A DNA stretch of 64,000 bases from an uncultured Flavobacteriaceae bacterium. Lineage in GTDB: Bacteria > Bacteroidota > Bacteroidia > Flavobacteriales > Flavobacteriaceae. Each line of letters starts with the position of its first letter. Positions within the stretch are counted from its first letter, which is position 1. The stretch is taken from NCBI GenBank assembly GCA_947500445.1, contig CANMSB010000009.1:62001-126000 (forward strand). Direction: 5' to 3'. Below are positions 12,601 to 20,278 of this stretch, piece after piece. The notes beneath the pieces were generated by a model. That model did not search any database. It was not told the DNA's origin and saw only the letters and a program-made list of their open reading frames with translations. The position numbers and the translations under genes were made by a program.

Positions 12601-15600
12601 TTTCAGAAATATACCGCTAAATGGAACCAAGACCCGAATCAGGATCCGGTTGCTTTTGTGGAGGAATTTCAGAACGATCCCGATACGCTCCATATCAAGG
12701 AAGAACTGCAAGGATACCGTGGCTTAAGGATAGGGGAGCAATATAAGAACCTTTACCATCCGTTGATCTGTCTTATTCGTAGGACCCTTTATAATGAAGG
12801 TGTTGCGGGTATTATGAAGCGAGAAGTGCAGCTTACCCAAACTTCTTTTGATTTTAAGGCCACTTTTGATCCGGCATTTCCGGTAGTGGAACCCTATCCT
12901 GTAGCCGATTTGAATTTTGATAGTGATGGCAGTTATGCCGCGTACAATTGGGAGTTGTTTTATCATACTCCCCTGATGATCGCAAATCGGTTGCGGCAAG
13001 ATCAAAAGTTTGAGGAGGCCATGCAGTGGTACCACTACATGTTCGACCCTACAGGTACTTTGGAAGGTAGTGCGCCACAGAAGTATTGGGTAACAAAACC
13101 GTTTTTCCTTCACAATTCGGACGATTACATCGACCAGCGCATCGATACCTTGCTCTACAAGGTGGCCGATCCGAATACACCAGAGATCAAGGAACTGGAG
13201 TTCGCGATAGGACAATGGAGGGAAAAACCGTTTAGACCCCATACCGTTGCCCGTTTTAGACCCGTGGCATATCAGAAGACGGTACTGATGAACTACATCC
13301 AAAACCTTATCGATTGGGGCGATAATCAGTTTGGTATGGATACCATGGAGTCCATCGTACAGGCGACACAGTTGTATGTGCTGGCCGACAAGCTTTTGGG
13401 CAAAAAACCAAGAATAGTACCATCCATTGTAAAACCACCATACCAGACCTATAATCAGATAGAGAACGAATTGGACGCTTTTGGGAATGCCTTGGTGACT
13501 TTGGAAAACCTGATACCCGACCTAGCGGTATTGCCCCAGGAGGGTGCGGAATTGCCACCGCCCCCGACGACCTTGTCAAGCCTATACTTTTGTATTCCGC
13601 AGAACGATAAAATGCTCTCTTATTGGGATTTGATAGCCGACCGTCTCTTTAAGATCCGAAACTGTCAAAACATTGACGGCGTGGAGCGGAGCTTGGCCTT
13701 GTTCTCACCACCTATAGATCCGGGGGCCCTGGTAAAGGCCGCTGCCGCCGGAATGGATATTTCGGCAATTTTAGGTGGCCTCAATGCCCCTTTGCCCCAT
13801 TACCGTTTCAATGTTTTGGCCCAGAAGACCTCGGAGTTGGTACAAGAGGTTCGTGCCCTGGGCAATGCCCTGTTACAGGCGTTGGAGAAAAAGGATGCGG
13901 AGGAAATGGCACTGTTGCGAAACAGTTTGGAGCGAAAGGTGCTACAGCAAATGCGAGAAGTAAAACTATTACAGATCAAGGAAGCGGAAGAGCAGATAAC
14001 GGTACTCAAAAAAGGAAAGAAAGTAACCGAAGAACGAAACTCCTATTATAAGGAAGTGGAAAGAATAATCCCGAACGAACAACTGAACCTGGACAAACTG
14101 GCAGAAGGACAAAATTTTCAGTTTGCTTCCCAGATCGTTCAGGCGACCGGTGCTATCCTTGGGTTGATTCCCGACTTTAATATAGGAGGGCACGGCGCCG
14201 GAGGGTCCCCTGCGTTTCATGCCACCTTTGGGGGCTCCAATTTGGCGGAAGCGGCCAGCGCCGCCTCCAGCGTACTCAATATTTTTTCGAGCGTAGCCAA
14301 TTACGAGGCCAATAGGGCTTCCATACTGGGAGGGTACGATAGAAGATGGGACGATTGGAAACTTCAGGAACACCTATCCAATAAAGAACTGGAGCAGATG
14401 GACCAACAGATCGTTGTTGCCGAAATTAGCAAGGAACGCAATGAAAAAGATTTGGATAACCATGATATCCAAATCGAGAACAACGAAAAGAACGATGACT
14501 TTATGAAGGACAAGTATACCCATAAAGAACTTTACCAATGGATGGTAGGGGAAATTACGGGAGTATACTTCAAAGCGTACCAATTGGCCTTCGACATGGC
14601 CAAAAAGGCCGAAAAATGCTATCAGCACGAATTGGGCAATACCGATACCTTTATCGATTTTGGATACTGGGACAGTATGAAAAAAGGATTGTTGGCCTCG
14701 GATCAATTGTTGTACGACTTGAAACGGATGGAAGTTGCCTATCTCGATAATGACAAACGCGAGTATGAGCTTACAAAGCATGTTTCCTTGGATATGTTGG
14801 ACCCCTTGGCACTGACCAAATTAAAAGCGACGGGAACCTGTGATTTCGAGATTCCGGAAGCGCTTTTTGATATGGACCATCCCGGACATTATTTTAGAAG
14901 GTTGAAAGCGGTGAGCATATCCATTCCCTGTATCGCCGGCCCATATACCTCGGTAAGCGGCAAGTTGTCCTTGGTGGCCAACAAATACCGTAAAAATACC
15001 GATAAGGCCCAAGGGGCCGCCACACCCTTGGAAGAGTATCAGGAAGTTGCAGGGAACGATTCCCGTTTCACCTACAACATCGGAACCATACAATCCGTTG
15101 CCACGAGCCAAGGACAGAACGATAGTGGGTTGTTCGAACTTAATTTTCGTGACGAGCGTTACCTGCCTTTCGAACGAAAAGGTGCCGTTAGCTCATGGCG
15201 ATTTGAGCTCCCGTCCGAAGTGCGACAGTTCGATTACAACACCATTAGGGATATTATCGTACATGTGAACTATACCGCACGTGAAGGTGGCAGTACCTTG
15301 CGAAACCTTGCCGAGACCACTTTGGTGGAAAAAATAGGGACTATGGCCCAAGAATTGAACAAACAAGGGCTCCATAAGGCCATAAGTTTTAAATACGAAA
15401 TGCCGAACGAATGGCACTTGCTCACGACAACCGGAACGGTAAATGCCGAAGTGAAAAAAGAGCGTTTGCCCTATTTTGTACAACCCTTGAACTTGGCGGT
15501 GGACTATGTTATGTTCATTGCCGAGGTACAGGACAATCCGGCAGCGATAACCATTCAGATAGACGATACCGATCTGGTCTTGAACCGAAACGACGATTGG

Positions 15601-15723
15601 CAGCTGTGTATCAACGAAACGATGGGGCTTAGTTTGGATAGTCTGTTTAAAATCGACATTGCCGATGCGGATCGGGACAGCATCAAGGATTTGGTAATGA
15701 TTGTAAAGTACCAAGGCTCATAA
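6643..15723 (+). CDS. TcA-like toxin subunit (pore-forming/receptor-binding component)
   Basis: This 3026-residue protein matches the TcA component of Tc toxins, which forms a pentameric bell that docks the TcB-TcC cocoon and injects its cargo through a membrane channel. Residues 1 to about 100 resemble a transthyretin/carboxypeptidase-regulatory-like beta domain (HRVHGTVTDLQGFPLEE). A VRP1-type motif, CECEHCRSVYSPAAY, starts at C575. An ABC-toxin N-like stretch lies near residues 1500-1570 and a neuraminidase-like beta region near 1630-1720 (YYYRRFEGERYWTPWE). A long helical, heptad-rich stretch near 2390-2650 fits the channel, and the C-terminal region (from about 2715) fits the TcB-binding domain. 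It is longer than the roughly 2500 residues of classical TcA proteins. ATG start; it shares direction and a short gap with the TcB-TcC gene, and a strong terminator follows. Confidence 0.93.
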   Translation: MATTKSKHRVHGTVTDLQGFPLEELMVQVFDKDLRSEQLIGEIRTDRKGNYELRYDPKEFMRSEKKYPDLAVKVLSGDGKKLLFEPSMAEVRFNAKRTEHISVQLRQQVPRKHDEFTAYVTDTATVRGNLSIAALEENEKTKDLSFLSNECNIEEGHLHYLTVAHRLSEKYDIEPAFFYGLFRTETLMKREMADLLHVRFSITVDTALEPLFYDIVLLDEKTITKDIGKAIKEQRIKSGVKKELRSILAVLQKFREAAEKYTKETKKTKLLNSISSFVISDKLGKIGDLFAQANGSFDAFLGSMEKENVFNNQDDGELAKSSVMLTQLLGFDDDILEQVKTEEGIKKTEDLKDLVFLEAKEWKAKLSKRETGFTIAGKTMSKKLAAYHSGALVKKLEAKFPSQAYIKRLRAEKELEPSDKKVLSFLEKNKAVDLATTKLDLYFKKNKKSAPKDDAVKAKIKQHQRLFRLTPRYEHIKGLQKNNVHSAQGIVSFGKTRFVKEIAPKVGMNANEAKATYEKAERINTATMLIAGDLQAAKRRVDIPALNPANLKANMEKVGEDFPDLKSLFKLTDLCECEHCRSVYSPAAYMVETLQFLDKRAIVDTTTTPFTYGSLAKDKLFERRPDLGDLDLSCENANTPVPYIDLVCELLEEQVSPATGIAFNGLIAKGAVTNVLLNAMQTAGFKITEKATVFSPDVNGDFILRDKTLVCKITNTGPNQWNIKELRQTYGSAAALAAAPYYVNAGAYTELNTKKFAFGLPFDLNHTEAKAYFSRFDLRRAEMMNDFETAGAPVKEAIASERLGLTEQERIIIVTPDTAGQQHYWNTTAPALLSTMKVVDKMLDKTGLTYQQLAELLELGFIAKADNPFIKHLDSSCDTAQKEIANLDVAMLDRIHRFLRLWKKTGWAFHVLDAMVEQTNLGNGTLNDRTIVLMAEMANIQERTGIKNTELIGCFGTIPHTLKTNSDAIPLYQEVFLDTAKNGVVDEGLFPEKIDGSGQLQNVLGSLSLIFQRSEEELGALIAITDGKLNWGNLSMLFATVRLCQKRKMTIADFLAYRELTAIDFFANTASYNQFLDALDRAKKSPLGIQDVRFMLRHQAADIDLRNMADTRILEVLTALQGVVRDAYLNTVSNFDDTLSVEELTVEFKIALQGLPGITEEIANTFVRMAQGDWNPPNDPPAATYIDDHIADFFDTTSVKTAQAAIAPDLETEQKVFIQTITAAISDYLFTLEKKTAITQLLSEAYGTDTTLTDHVISLSKLGQPAPAAGTLLDILTDTSLIDTAAIDTLPAIDEGAYPDQYRALRLTHKLLPLWAAFALEEEALLWWLQIGAVPNWLLLETIPYQNGQNPVAYDTWESFILLMDLSKKYGPVENPADPTAPFTFRSVLDLLDPTVATANSDWFDALSVLTAYDRAQLEALDAHFGWSAPNLNSYTDPKVWMQMEQCMELLRKMNITVADAIQFIKPQLTATDTTALRVALKSRYADSLWLDTLKEIMDAIRPQKRDALTTYLLAVNPNMEATEHLYDYFLVDTEMEACMPSSRIVQAHGTIQLFVQRCLMGLEPETAADVENDTGWDQWKWMRLYRPWEANRKVFLYPENWIMPELLDDKSFLFEELENELLQNELNEYTTEDAVIRYVEKLDDIAFLEVMTAYYEVDTYTMHVFARTKGGDPAQYYYRRFEGERYWTPWEKVALDISSDQLLAFKRNGRLHLAWPLFSEEHNPNEQALVPAISDTESTMDAEDTKPERRMRIQLGISQFANGMWKPKKISQDGIVTPKNYTKDENDLDRSKFNFIYEPFSEHIIVFHTDYDQNTEFHTTDGVFNIAGCQGYPELISTNQGNFPDFFPDINDTRLKKQRYHEFGGDSFDNLVVINLFTFFGFQERLGKTPGLFRITHPFQLNVFDIIGYLLQLLISAAASSGKVHSRFAKLPLGTLFPYFFEDSDRAFAIVPGMYGIQEDDQGKEYSVKRTFSDIHRLLLEMFALFQKYTAKWNQDPNQDPVAFVEEFQNDPDTLHIKEELQGYRGLRIGEQYKNLYHPLICLIRRTLYNEGVAGIMKREVQLTQTSFDFKATFDPAFPVVEPYPVADLNFDSDGSYAAYNWELFYHTPLMIANRLRQDQKFEEAMQWYHYMFDPTGTLEGSAPQKYWVTKPFFLHNSDDYIDQRIDTLLYKVADPNTPEIKELEFAIGQWREKPFRPHTVARFRPVAYQKTVLMNYIQNLIDWGDNQFGMDTMESIVQATQLYVLADKLLGKKPRIVPSIVKPPYQTYNQIENELDAFGNALVTLENLIPDLAVLPQEGAELPPPPTTLSSLYFCIPQNDKMLSYWDLIADRLFKIRNCQNIDGVERSLALFSPPIDPGALVKAAAAGMDISAILGGLNAPLPHYRFNVLAQKTSELVQEVRALGNALLQALEKKDAEEMALLRNSLERKVLQQMREVKLLQIKEAEEQITVLKKGKKVTEERNSYYKEVERIIPNEQLNLDKLAEGQNFQFASQIVQATGAILGLIPDFNIGGHGAGGSPAFHATFGGSNLAEAASAASSVLNIFSSVANYEANRASILGGYDRRWDDWKLQEHLSNKELEQMDQQIVVAEISKERNEKDLDNHDIQIENNEKNDDFMKDKYTHKELYQWMVGEITGVYFKAYQLAFDMAKKAEKCYQHELGNTDTFIDFGYWDSMKKGLLASDQLLYDLKRMEVAYLDNDKREYELTKHVSLDMLDPLALTKLKATGTCDFEIPEALFDMDHPGHYFRRLKAVSISIPCIAGPYTSVSGKLSLVANKYRKNTDKAQGAATPLEEYQEVAGNDSRFTYNIGTIQSVATSQGQNDSGLFELNFRDERYLPFERKGAVSSWRFELPSEVRQFDYNTIRDIIVHVNYTAREGGSTLRNLAETTLVEKIGTMAQELNKQGLHKAISFKYEMPNEWHLLTTTGTVNAEVKKERLPYFVQPLNLAVDYVMFIAEVQDNPAAITIQIDDTDLVLNRNDDWQLCINETMGLSLDSLFKIDIADADRDSIKDLVMIVKYQGS

Positions 15724-15752
15724 GACGCCATATAATAGAAATATAAATATAA

Positions 15753-15780
15753 AAAATAGCGGGACTTGTCCCGCTATTTT
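15753..15780 (+). terminator. Intrinsic terminator of the Tc operon
   Basis: A perfect 13-bp stem (AAAATAGCGGGAC with its complement) around a TT loop ends in TTTT, 30 bp after the tcA stop. It is the obvious end of the Tc transcript and separates it from the patatin gene. Confidence 0.85.
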
Positions 15781-15832
15781 AACGAACGGGGAGGCGTAAT
15801 GGTAGTGCTTTTTCAAAAAGCACCAATATTAC

Positions 15833-15989
15833 ACCATTTCTGATGTTAAATTACCCATTAAAAATTGTTCTTTTCCGTGTATGCTTCAAAATAAAAGCTA
15901 ACCATAGCTATTGCTATGCTTGGATTTTCTTTTTCGCCTACCCAAAAATTCCCTGGTTTTTATTTACGTAATTTAACACCAGAAATGGT
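15833..15989. repeat. Dispersed inverted-repeat element, copy A
   Basis: This 157-bp element is bounded by near-perfect 22-bp terminal inverted repeats (left 15833-15854, right 15968-15989, one mismatch; left end begins accatttctgatgttaaa). Inside are a smaller imperfect palindrome (catagctattgctatg) and a pyrimidine-rich block (ttttctttttcg). Related copies lie at 59857-60012 and 62440-62591, and a truncated inverted copy at 61499-61600. It has no meaningful ORF, so it resembles a MITE or a BIME-like repeat. It sits between the Tc terminator and the patatin gene; 15990-16174 holds nothing else that I recognise. Confidence 0.8.
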
Positions 15990-16174
15990 ATTATTTTGAA
16001 CCAATTTTGGAAACGGTAAATTGGAGAATTTAAGGTATTTTCCTTTTAAAATGTAAGCCTTTTAAAGTTTACTGAGTACCTTAGTTTTAGCGAACAATGG
16101 GCCGCTATCCTTACCTGATATGAAGTAGGTAGCTAAGCAAGACGGGGTTTTGAAAACGAATACAATCACAAGTG

Positions 16175-19036
16175 ATGTCAAAAAAAGTTAAAGTATGCCT
16201 TGCCATGGGTGGGGGAGTATCCTTAGGCTCTTTTTCAGGGGCTTCGCTTACTGAAGCGATCAAATTGTTATTGCTATTTGGGCGTGATAAAAAGGACATG
16301 CCCTATACCGATGTGGTAATCGATGGGATGAGCGGCGCCAGTGCCGGTGCCATTGCCTTGGTCATCTTATTACGGTCATTACTGGATTATAAAAGGGTAA
16401 TGACCATCTTTAATGCCAAGAGGGACAATTCGGAATCCGAGGTGTCTTATGATTCCTTGCTTCAGGAAATCGCGGACGATTACTTTAATACAGATAAAAA
16501 TGCCCTTCCAGCGGATCAGGCTATCAGGGAAAAACTGGTGGCCCTACAAATGGCACAAAAGGTGCAGCGCCAAATTTGGGTGACCGCTTTGGACAGTAAG
16601 GCGCTGTTCGGGAAAAAGGTGGCAAAAAAGCCAAAAAAAGACCCACACAGTTCTTTTGGCCTATTGGATCGAAACCTATTGGTCGCTTTGGCGAAAGACT
16701 ATGTGGTACCTGTTGCGAATAATGAAATTGACCTAAACAACCGACAGCTGCTAGACCCCAAAAGGGTTGTGCTGGCCTGTTCCCTTACCAATATGTTGCC
16801 AATGGAACTGGGTACGGATCAAGGGACCCCGGGCAGGCGCTTACAGGAAAACGTGATTAAGTCTACCGGTTCCCAAAACCATACCGAATTGCGTGTTATC
16901 GATTTTGTTTTTGATAGGGAGCATTTGGGAAAGAAAACAACGGATCCTTGTTGGTTCCAGATTTCAGAGAGTGGTGACGATAAAAAGATGCACCTGAACC
17001 TTAACGGAAAAAAAGCGTGGCGCTTGATCACGGCTACCGCTTTGGCCTGTGGTGCCTTTCCCATCGCATTTGAACCGGTATTGTTAAAACGTTATACAGA
17101 AGAATTTCCCAACAACACCTGGCCCAAGGTGTTCGAAAAAATAAAGGAGGAGCTAAAACAACTACCGCAACGAGACCTTCGAAAAAAAAGTTTTTTTAAT
17201 GAGAACGGGGACAATTATATGGATTACGATTCCTTCAACTTTCCATATGTTGACGGGGGAACCTTTAATAACGAACCCATTAAGGAGGCTTTTAGAATAG
17301 CCAGTTTTCAGGATTTTGGAAACCAAGAAAAGGATTTTGACCGTCTTGTACTTTTTGTAGATCCCGCGGTTCGCGAGGAAAAGTACAACTCCTTTAACAC
17401 ACGTTCGTTTGCCGCTGTCGTTACCAAGGAACGGAAAACGAATTTTAAAGGGGAGGTAAGCAAACTTTTTGATAATGTATTGGATACGGTAGGAGTACTT
17501 GCCAACCAGGGCAGCGTAAAGGAAGAACACCGTATTGCCGACGTTCGGGAGAACCTCAGGTTTCGCGACCAATTGTTCGACTACATCGAGTCAAGTAGTT
17601 TTCGGAACCTCACGGTAGCCCTGGTAAAATCGGCTTTTGATAAAATTCATAAAAATCTGCAAGAAGGGCTGATTCCCTTGGGTACTCGCGATGTGCTTAC
17701 TTATTTTCAAAATGAACTGCTTCAAAATTGCAAACGCCATGGGCTTGATCCGATCACGGTGCCCATTCCCGTTTTAACCGATATCCACAATGCCATAATA
17801 GCCAACAGCACTAGTATGGAGGAGATTTATGGGGTGTTGAACGCGAATGTGGTTTCGGAGGAAGACGCGGAAGTAAGGATCAATTTGTTTGCCCAGACCA
17901 TTTTCCGAATGGTGGCCGACTTTTCCCTGGGTACGGTCGGTAAAAATGAGAAAGCGGAGCAGTTGTCGGTACTACCGGTAATGCCCGAGAACTTATACAC
18001 CATCAAATTACCGGGCAGTGAGGTAGAGGCGTTTGCCGGTTTTGCCTCATTGGAATCGCGAAAGTATGCCTTTGAATACGGAAGGTTGAGTACCTTATTG
18101 TCCCTTCGGGAGGAAGACCCCTTAAAGTCGTTTCGGGAACCTGGCGAAGCTGCGGTCATTGGCGGGTCGGAGCTGTCCATGATAGAAGCGCGGTATACCC
18201 GAACCTTACTGGAACTACCATTTTATACCAAGGAATATCGGTTTGCCGACGACCTTTATGATCGTCTTTATAAACCAAGTGCACGGCGGGTAGTAGGCCT
18301 GTTTGGCGACAAACTATGGAAGCGTACGGCATTAACGGCCCTTCCCTCTTTTCTTGTCGGTGGGTTGGGCGGTACGGTAGCGCCTTTTGCATTGTTGGGT
18401 ACAAATGCCTTTGTATCCATTAAAAAAGCCCTTGGTCTAAAAACCAAAGCCTTTGCCGATGATGTGAATTTCAGAAAATTGGTACCGATCACCATTTCCA
18501 TTTTGAGTGCGGAAAAACTTCCCCGAAAAGTAAAACTATCGTTTAAAAGTCCCCGCTACGCGGAGCATTGGGTGCCTATGAAGCTGCACCTGCACGCCGA
18601 TGGCACGCGCCAGTACCTTTTTCAGCTCTATTATTTGGAATATCTGGAACAGCATAGGAACAACCGATACGAGATTCCGGAGTCCGTTTCCATGCACAAA
18701 ACCGATGCGCAGGCGGTTACCCGTTTGGGGCTCACCCTCAAAGATCGCATTGCCAACCCCAAGGTAGATAGCAGTCTCAACGTTTTTCAATGGCGAAAAC
18801 GGATAGAGGCCGAATCGGAACAGATCGAGCTAGCGGCCTTACGGTTAAAGGGCCAGGACCTGGGAAATATCATGGACGATATCAACAATAAACATTTTAC
18901 GCTTTTTTACTCCCTTAAAAACCTGAACTATCACGTGAACCCTATTTTGGAGTACGATCTTCGAAAAAACGGGGGCGCCGAACCGAATAGCTGGTACTTT
19001 AAAGAGAATACTACCGCATTTTATAAAACATTTTAG
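16175..19036 (+). CDS. Patatin-like phospholipase family protein
   Basis: The protein has the patatin layout: an oxyanion-hole glycine loop near the N-terminus (MGGGVSLGSF), the nucleophile elbow GASAG with Ser56, and the catalytic Asp360 in VDGGTFNNEP. Patatins are Ser-Asp lipid acyl hydrolases. At 953 residues it is much longer than a bare patatin domain (about 200-300) and resembles the large bacterial patatin-like proteins. A hydrophobic stretch near residues 725-745 (LPSFLVGGLGGTVAPFALLG) could touch membrane. No signal peptide is visible. I chose the ATG at 16175 over an overlapping GTG at 16172. It lies downstream of the Tc operon in the same direction but behind a terminator and a repeat, so a role with the toxin is only inference. 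Substrate unknown. Confidence 0.85.
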   Translation: MSKKVKVCLAMGGGVSLGSFSGASLTEAIKLLLLFGRDKKDMPYTDVVIDGMSGASAGAIALVILLRSLLDYKRVMTIFNAKRDNSESEVSYDSLLQEIADDYFNTDKNALPADQAIREKLVALQMAQKVQRQIWVTALDSKALFGKKVAKKPKKDPHSSFGLLDRNLLVALAKDYVVPVANNEIDLNNRQLLDPKRVVLACSLTNMLPMELGTDQGTPGRRLQENVIKSTGSQNHTELRVIDFVFDREHLGKKTTDPCWFQISESGDDKKMHLNLNGKKAWRLITATALACGAFPIAFEPVLLKRYTEEFPNNTWPKVFEKIKEELKQLPQRDLRKKSFFNENGDNYMDYDSFNFPYVDGGTFNNEPIKEAFRIASFQDFGNQEKDFDRLVLFVDPAVREEKYNSFNTRSFAAVVTKERKTNFKGEVSKLFDNVLDTVGVLANQGSVKEEHRIADVRENLRFRDQLFDYIESSSFRNLTVALVKSAFDKIHKNLQEGLIPLGTRDVLTYFQNELLQNCKRHGLDPITVPIPVLTDIHNAIIANSTSMEEIYGVLNANVVSEEDAEVRINLFAQTIFRMVADFSLGTVGKNEKAEQLSVLPVMPENLYTIKLPGSEVEAFAGFASLESRKYAFEYGRLSTLLSLREEDPLKSFREPGEAAVIGGSELSMIEARYTRTLLELPFYTKEYRFADDLYDRLYKPSARRVVGLFGDKLWKRTALTALPSFLVGGLGGTVAPFALLGTNAFVSIKKALGLKTKAFADDVNFRKLVPITISILSAEKLPRKVKLSFKSPRYAEHWVPMKLHLHADGTRQYLFQLYYLEYLEQHRNNRYEIPESVSMHKTDAQAVTRLGLTLKDRIANPKVDSSLNVFQWRKRIEAESEQIELAALRLKGQDLGNIMDDINNKHFTLFYSLKNLNYHVNPILEYDLRKNGGAEPNSWYFKENTTAFYKTF

Positions 19037-19249
19037 GGGGCAAGAGTACCATCTTTTTGAAAGGAAACGACAATTCTATTAGGGTATTTTTTCATCAAGA
19101 AATTGTTTTACGAACGAGAGCTACAAAAGGATAATCTTACCTACATACTAAATATCTTGTTGGGTCGTTCTTTGATACAATGGTGTTTTAGTAAAACGTT
19201 CAACGAAACAAGGGCACCGCAACAGGAATTCCAAAATAGCCAAAACTAT

Positions 19250-19855
19250 ATGCCAGATTTAAGCAAAGAACTGTTAAGGATAAAGAGTAGCATCGATACT
19301 TTTGAAGAGGCCGATGATGATAGCACAAATGAGAGTATCCGAGAGTATTTGAAGGAAGTATTCAGCAGTTTAAACAAAGGGCTGCAATCTGTAAATAATG
19401 AGGAACGGGGCTTGTTGAACGGAATAACAAAACTGTTGGGGCAGTTAAACAACGAAACCTATAGCGACGCTGTGCAGGCATTTGTGTTTTATGTGAATCC
19501 AAGCCAGGGAACATTAACATTGAATGGTTACGCAGGAATAGAGGTCCACAGTTCTGAATCGTTTTCCTTTGAACATCCTGTTTTTGAAAATTATGGAAAC
19601 TTACGCTACAAGGCCTTGAATATGGAAATGGAAGAGCTTGATGCTTGCGATGTGGAAATCGATGATTGCGATTTTGAAGATGAAATAGGCGACATGAAAG
19701 TTTTTTTGGTATTAAAATCATTGCACTTTTTTAAACAATGTTTTGATCAGGTTTTTGATAAGGCGCTTCTGAAGGACCTTAACATGACCGATACGACCTA
19801 TTTTTTTGTAGCGGAACATGATGCAGATCAACTATTGCTTCAAAAAGTAAGCTGA
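19250..19855 (+). CDS. Acidic hypothetical protein downstream of patatin
   Basis: I do not recognise this family. The predicted 201-residue protein is strongly acidic, with an Asp/Glu/Cys cluster near residues 128-146 (DACDVEIDDCDFEDEIGD), and looks soluble, with a helical N-terminal half. I start it at the ATG at 19250; the frame stays open upstream to a TTG at 19103, which would add 49 residues and leave only 66 bp after the patatin stop, so the true start is uncertain. It follows the patatin gene in the same direction and may be co-transcribed with it. No catalytic motif is evident. A partner or regulator of the lipase is possible but unsupported. Confidence 0.6.
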   Translation: MPDLSKELLRIKSSIDTFEEADDDSTNESIREYLKEVFSSLNKGLQSVNNEERGLLNGITKLLGQLNNETYSDAVQAFVFYVNPSQGTLTLNGYAGIEVHSSESFSFEHPVFENYGNLRYKALNMEMEELDACDVEIDDCDFEDEIGDMKVFLVLKSLHFFKQCFDQVFDKALLKDLNMTDTTYFFVAEHDADQLLLQKVS

Positions 19856-20278
19856 ATATTATTTGAATCGGGTACTTCGGAAACCGGGCAAGCTCCATTC
19901 CCGTTTTAAGTTACTTCAGAACCAAAAGCGTTAAAAATTTGAGCTCAAGACTAGGGCATTGGATAACATGCCGTTTTCATTGGTCATAATCATAAGTTGA
20001 AAGGATTCACTTTAGCGCAAGTCTTTCCTCCGAACACGCGGAGCGACAAATCTCCAACAGGTCGGCGGTAGCGCTTGACGATCAACAACTTTATGGTATA
20101 GAAAACAGCTTTCTGTCAATAGATTCCCTATCCTTTAATATACTATTAAAAAGCATCTAGTTCATTTCCTATAGGTCTCTTGATTTTAAATACATTTTGG
20201 TTTAGTCTCATTGCAGAAGTTTAATTGTACATATCGATATTGAAAATAGTGTAACTTTATCTTATCAATTAGGGTTGG
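19856..20278. other. Intergenic region without recognisable gene
   Basis: This 423-bp AT-rich spacer lies between two genes read in the same direction. I see no convincing ORF, RNA gene, terminator or copy of the dispersed repeat in it. It presumably carries the promoter of the following nuclease gene, but no clear TAnnTTTG with a spaced TTTG was found. Confidence 0.5.
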
